Source: CAYLOC01 sp964385195 (lineage in GTDB: Bacteria > Actinomycetota > Actinomycetes > Propionibacteriales > Nocardioidaceae). Taken from it: 7,207 nucleotides of DNA. Shown here in pieces: positions 5,876-7,207 of the stretch (within the stretch, counting starts at the first letter, position 1; each line of letters begins with the position of its first letter). Under the pieces are notes generated by a model. The model was not told the origin of the DNA. It worked only from the letters and a program-made list of their open reading frames with translations, and did not search any database. Made by a program: the position numbers and the translations under genes. The DNA lies in assembly GCA_964385195.1 (NCBI GenBank), contig CAYLOC010000164.1, forward strand, positions 1 through 7,207, read 5' to 3'.

Positions 5876-5938
5876 CGCCGAGAAGTCACATCCTCCGCGA
5901 CACGCCGACACAATCGCGGAAGTTCTGACTTCTCGGCG
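5876..5938. repeat. 63-nt long imperfect inverted repeat (hairpin B) between metK and priA
   Basis: Arms 5876-5900 and 5914-5938 pair at 22 of 25 positions, with a 13-nt loop. The outer 13 bp (CGCCGAGAAGTCA with TGACTTCTCGGCG) and the inner 7 bp (TCCGCGA with TCGCGGA) are perfect. Mismatches are at 5889, 5891 and 5893. On the minus strand it starts 14 nt after the metK stop and ends 36 nt before the priA start. It could end or trim the metK transcript, or reduce readthrough into priA. It has no T-tract, so it is not a textbook intrinsic terminator. A smaller competing stem, 5919-5923 with 5928-5932, is also possible. Its build closely resembles hairpin A. Confidence 0.85.
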
Positions 5939-5952
5939 AAAGGGGGGCGGCG

Positions 5953-7140
5953 TTATACGGCGGACTGGAGCGCGTCGACCTTGTCGGTGCGCTCCCAGGT
6001 GAAGTCCGGCAGCTCGCGGCCGAAGTGGCCATAGACCGCGGTCGAGGCGTAGATGGGACGCAGCAGGTCCAGGTCGCGGATGATCGCCGCCGGCCGCAGG
6101 TCGAACACCTCCCACACGGCGTCTTGGATCCGTCGCTCGGGCACCGTCTCGGTCCCGAAGCAGTCGACGTAGAACCCCACCGGCTGGGACTTGCCGATGG
6201 CGTAGGCGACCTGCGCCTCGCAGCGCTTGGCGAGGCCGGCGGCCACCACGTTCTTCGCCACCCACCGCATCGCGTAGGAGGCGGACCGGTCCACCTTCGA
6301 AGGATCCTTCCCGCTGAACGCGCCACCGCCGTGGCGGGCCATGCCGCCGTAGGTGTCGATGATGATCTTCCGGCCGGTCAGCCCGGCGTCGCCCTTCGGC
6401 CCGCCGACCTCGAACCGTCCGGTGGGGTTGACCAGCAGCCGGTAGTCGCTGGCGTCGATGTCGAACCGGGCCAGCACCTCATCCACCACCAGCTTGCGGA
6501 TGTCCGGGGCGAGCATCGCGTCGAGGTCGATGTCCGCGGCATGCTGGCTGGACACCACCACCGTGCTGACCCGGGCCGGGCGCTGCCCGTCGTACTCGAT
6601 GGTGACCTGGGTCTTCCCGTCCGGACGCAGGTAGGCCATAACCTGCTCCCGGCGCACCTCCGCCAGGCGCTCAGCCAGCCGGTGCGCCATCGTAATCGGC
6701 AGCGGCATCAGCTCCGGCGTCTCATCGGTGGCATAGCCGAACATCAGCCCCTGGTCACCGGCACCCTGCTTGTCCAACGGGTCCGCGGAGCTCTCCGCAC
6801 GGTCCTCCCAGGAGTCGTCGACCCCCTGGGCGATGTCCGGGGACTGCGCGCCGATCGCCACACTGACCCCGCACGAGGACCCGTCGAAGCCCTTGGTGGA
6901 GGAGTCGTAGCCGATCTCAAGGATCTTCTGCCGGGCGACTTCCGCGACCTCGACGTAGGCGTTCGTGCTGACCTCCCCGGCGACCACCACCTGCCCGGTG
7001 GTCACCAGCGTCTCCACCGCCACCCGGCTGGCCGGGTCCTGCTTCAGCAGCTCGTCGAGGACGGCATCGCTGATCTGGTCAGCGATCTTGTCCGGGTGGC
7101 CCTCCGTGACCGACTCGGACGTGAACAGGCGACCAGACAA
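5953..7140 (-). CDS. metK: S-adenosylmethionine synthetase (methionine adenosyltransferase)
   Basis: The 395-residue enzyme makes S-adenosylmethionine from methionine and ATP, releasing phosphate and diphosphate. It is the cell's methyl donor source, used among others by RsmB encoded nearby. Signature sequences are intact: TSESVTEGHPDK (7-18), GAGDQGLMFGYATDE (126-140) and the glycine-rich GGGAFSGKDPSKVDRS (271-286) that closes on the triphosphate. Length is typical, and the tetrameric family form is expected in the cytoplasm. The start is TTG (7138-7140). It is preferred because a strong SD, GGAGGAG, lies 6 nt upstream, the N-terminus MSGRLFTSESV matches the family, and the next internal Met comes only at residue 133. 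It ends in TAA, 14 nt before hairpin B. No SAM riboswitch is seen in the 67 nt available upstream. Confidence 0.97.
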   Translation of the reverse strand: MSGRLFTSESVTEGHPDKIADQISDAVLDELLKQDPASRVAVETLVTTGQVVVAGEVSTNAYVEVAEVARQKILEIGYDSSTKGFDGSSCGVSVAIGAQSPDIAQGVDDSWEDRAESSADPLDKQGAGDQGLMFGYATDETPELMPLPITMAHRLAERLAEVRREQVMAYLRPDGKTQVTIEYDGQRPARVSTVVVSSQHAADIDLDAMLAPDIRKLVVDEVLARFDIDASDYRLLVNPTGRFEVGGPKGDAGLTGRKIIIDTYGGMARHGGGAFSGKDPSKVDRSASYAMRWVAKNVVAAGLAKRCEAQVAYAIGKSQPVGFYVDCFGTETVPERRIQDAVWEVFDLRPAAIIRDLDLLRPIYASTAVYGHFGRELPDFTWERTDKVDALQSAV

Positions 7141-7146
7141 CGCAAA

Positions 7147-7153
7147 CTCCTCC
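7147..7153 (-). promoter_or_regulatory. Strong ribosome binding site of metK
   Basis: GGAGGAG on the minus strand sits 6 nt before the TTG at 7140. It is the best SD in the window and fixes the TTG start. Confidence 0.85.
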
Positions 7154-7177
7154 GGGTGGCCAATGTAGGACGGGTCG

Positions 7178-7183
7178 AGTCTA
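7178..7183 (-). promoter_or_regulatory. Possible -10 element of metK
   Basis: TAGACT on the minus strand matches TANNNT and would give a leader of about 30 nt. Two other words nearby also fit (TACGCT at 7184-7189 and TACATT at 7162-7167). The -35 position (7201-7206) reads GCCGCC, not TTGACA-like, so support is weak. The window ends here. Confidence 0.25.
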
Positions 7184-7207
7184 AGCGTAGTGGTCGCGGC
7201 GGCGGCG

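Noticed and set aside
5840..6265. Longer PriA N-terminus extending into metK
   Set aside because: The extra frame would overlap over 300 nt of metK and cross hairpin B, and its translation does not resemble PriA; ATG 5839 gives the family N-terminus.
7141..7207. SAM riboswitch upstream of metK
   Set aside because: The 67 nt available show no recognisable aptamer stems, and the close SD and possible -10 leave no room for one in a short leader.

Overview
The window is GC-rich bacterial chromosome, most likely from an actinobacterium (Actinomycetota). Four things point that way: the order metK, priA, def, fmt, rsmB; a PriA that has lost its helicase motifs, as in mycobacteria and relatives; GTG and TTG start codons; and the end of a DUF222/13E12-type HNH endonuclease gene. 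Species cannot be told from this sequence.

Layout from the right edge along the minus strand: metK (S-adenosylmethionine synthetase) starts at TTG 7140 behind a strong Shine-Dalgarno (SD). A 113-nt spacer holding a long imperfect hairpin separates it from priA (5839-3815). A short TPR-protein gene (3333-3782) lies on the plus strand, tail to tail with priA. The region 3012-3332 between the TPR gene and def is non-coding. It holds a probable def promoter, a second and longer imperfect hairpin, and a 100-base run of N flanked on both sides by the same 12-nt repeat. The minus strand then continues with def, fmt and rsmB as one compact operon. At the left edge the last 39 codons of a plus-strand HNH-endonuclease-like gene overlap the end of rsmB by 8 nt.

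The def-fmt-rsmB genes are linked in function. Fmt formylates initiator Met-tRNA, Def removes the formyl group from new proteins, and RsmB methylates 16S rRNA using S-adenosylmethionine, the product of MetK. PriA belongs to replication restart and is an old neighbour rather than a pathway partner.

The genes are ordinary housekeeping genes, and I see no defence, mobile or biosynthetic system. The unusual material is in the junctions: (1) three tandem 15-nt units at the def/fmt junction, which duplicate the stop-start signal and leave def, a 9-codon mini-ORF and fmt in one frame separated only by two TAG codons; (2) two similarly built long inverted repeats, 26/29 and 22/25 paired, in two different spacers; (3) a 12-nt tandem repeat that runs into the assembly gap just upstream of the TPR gene.
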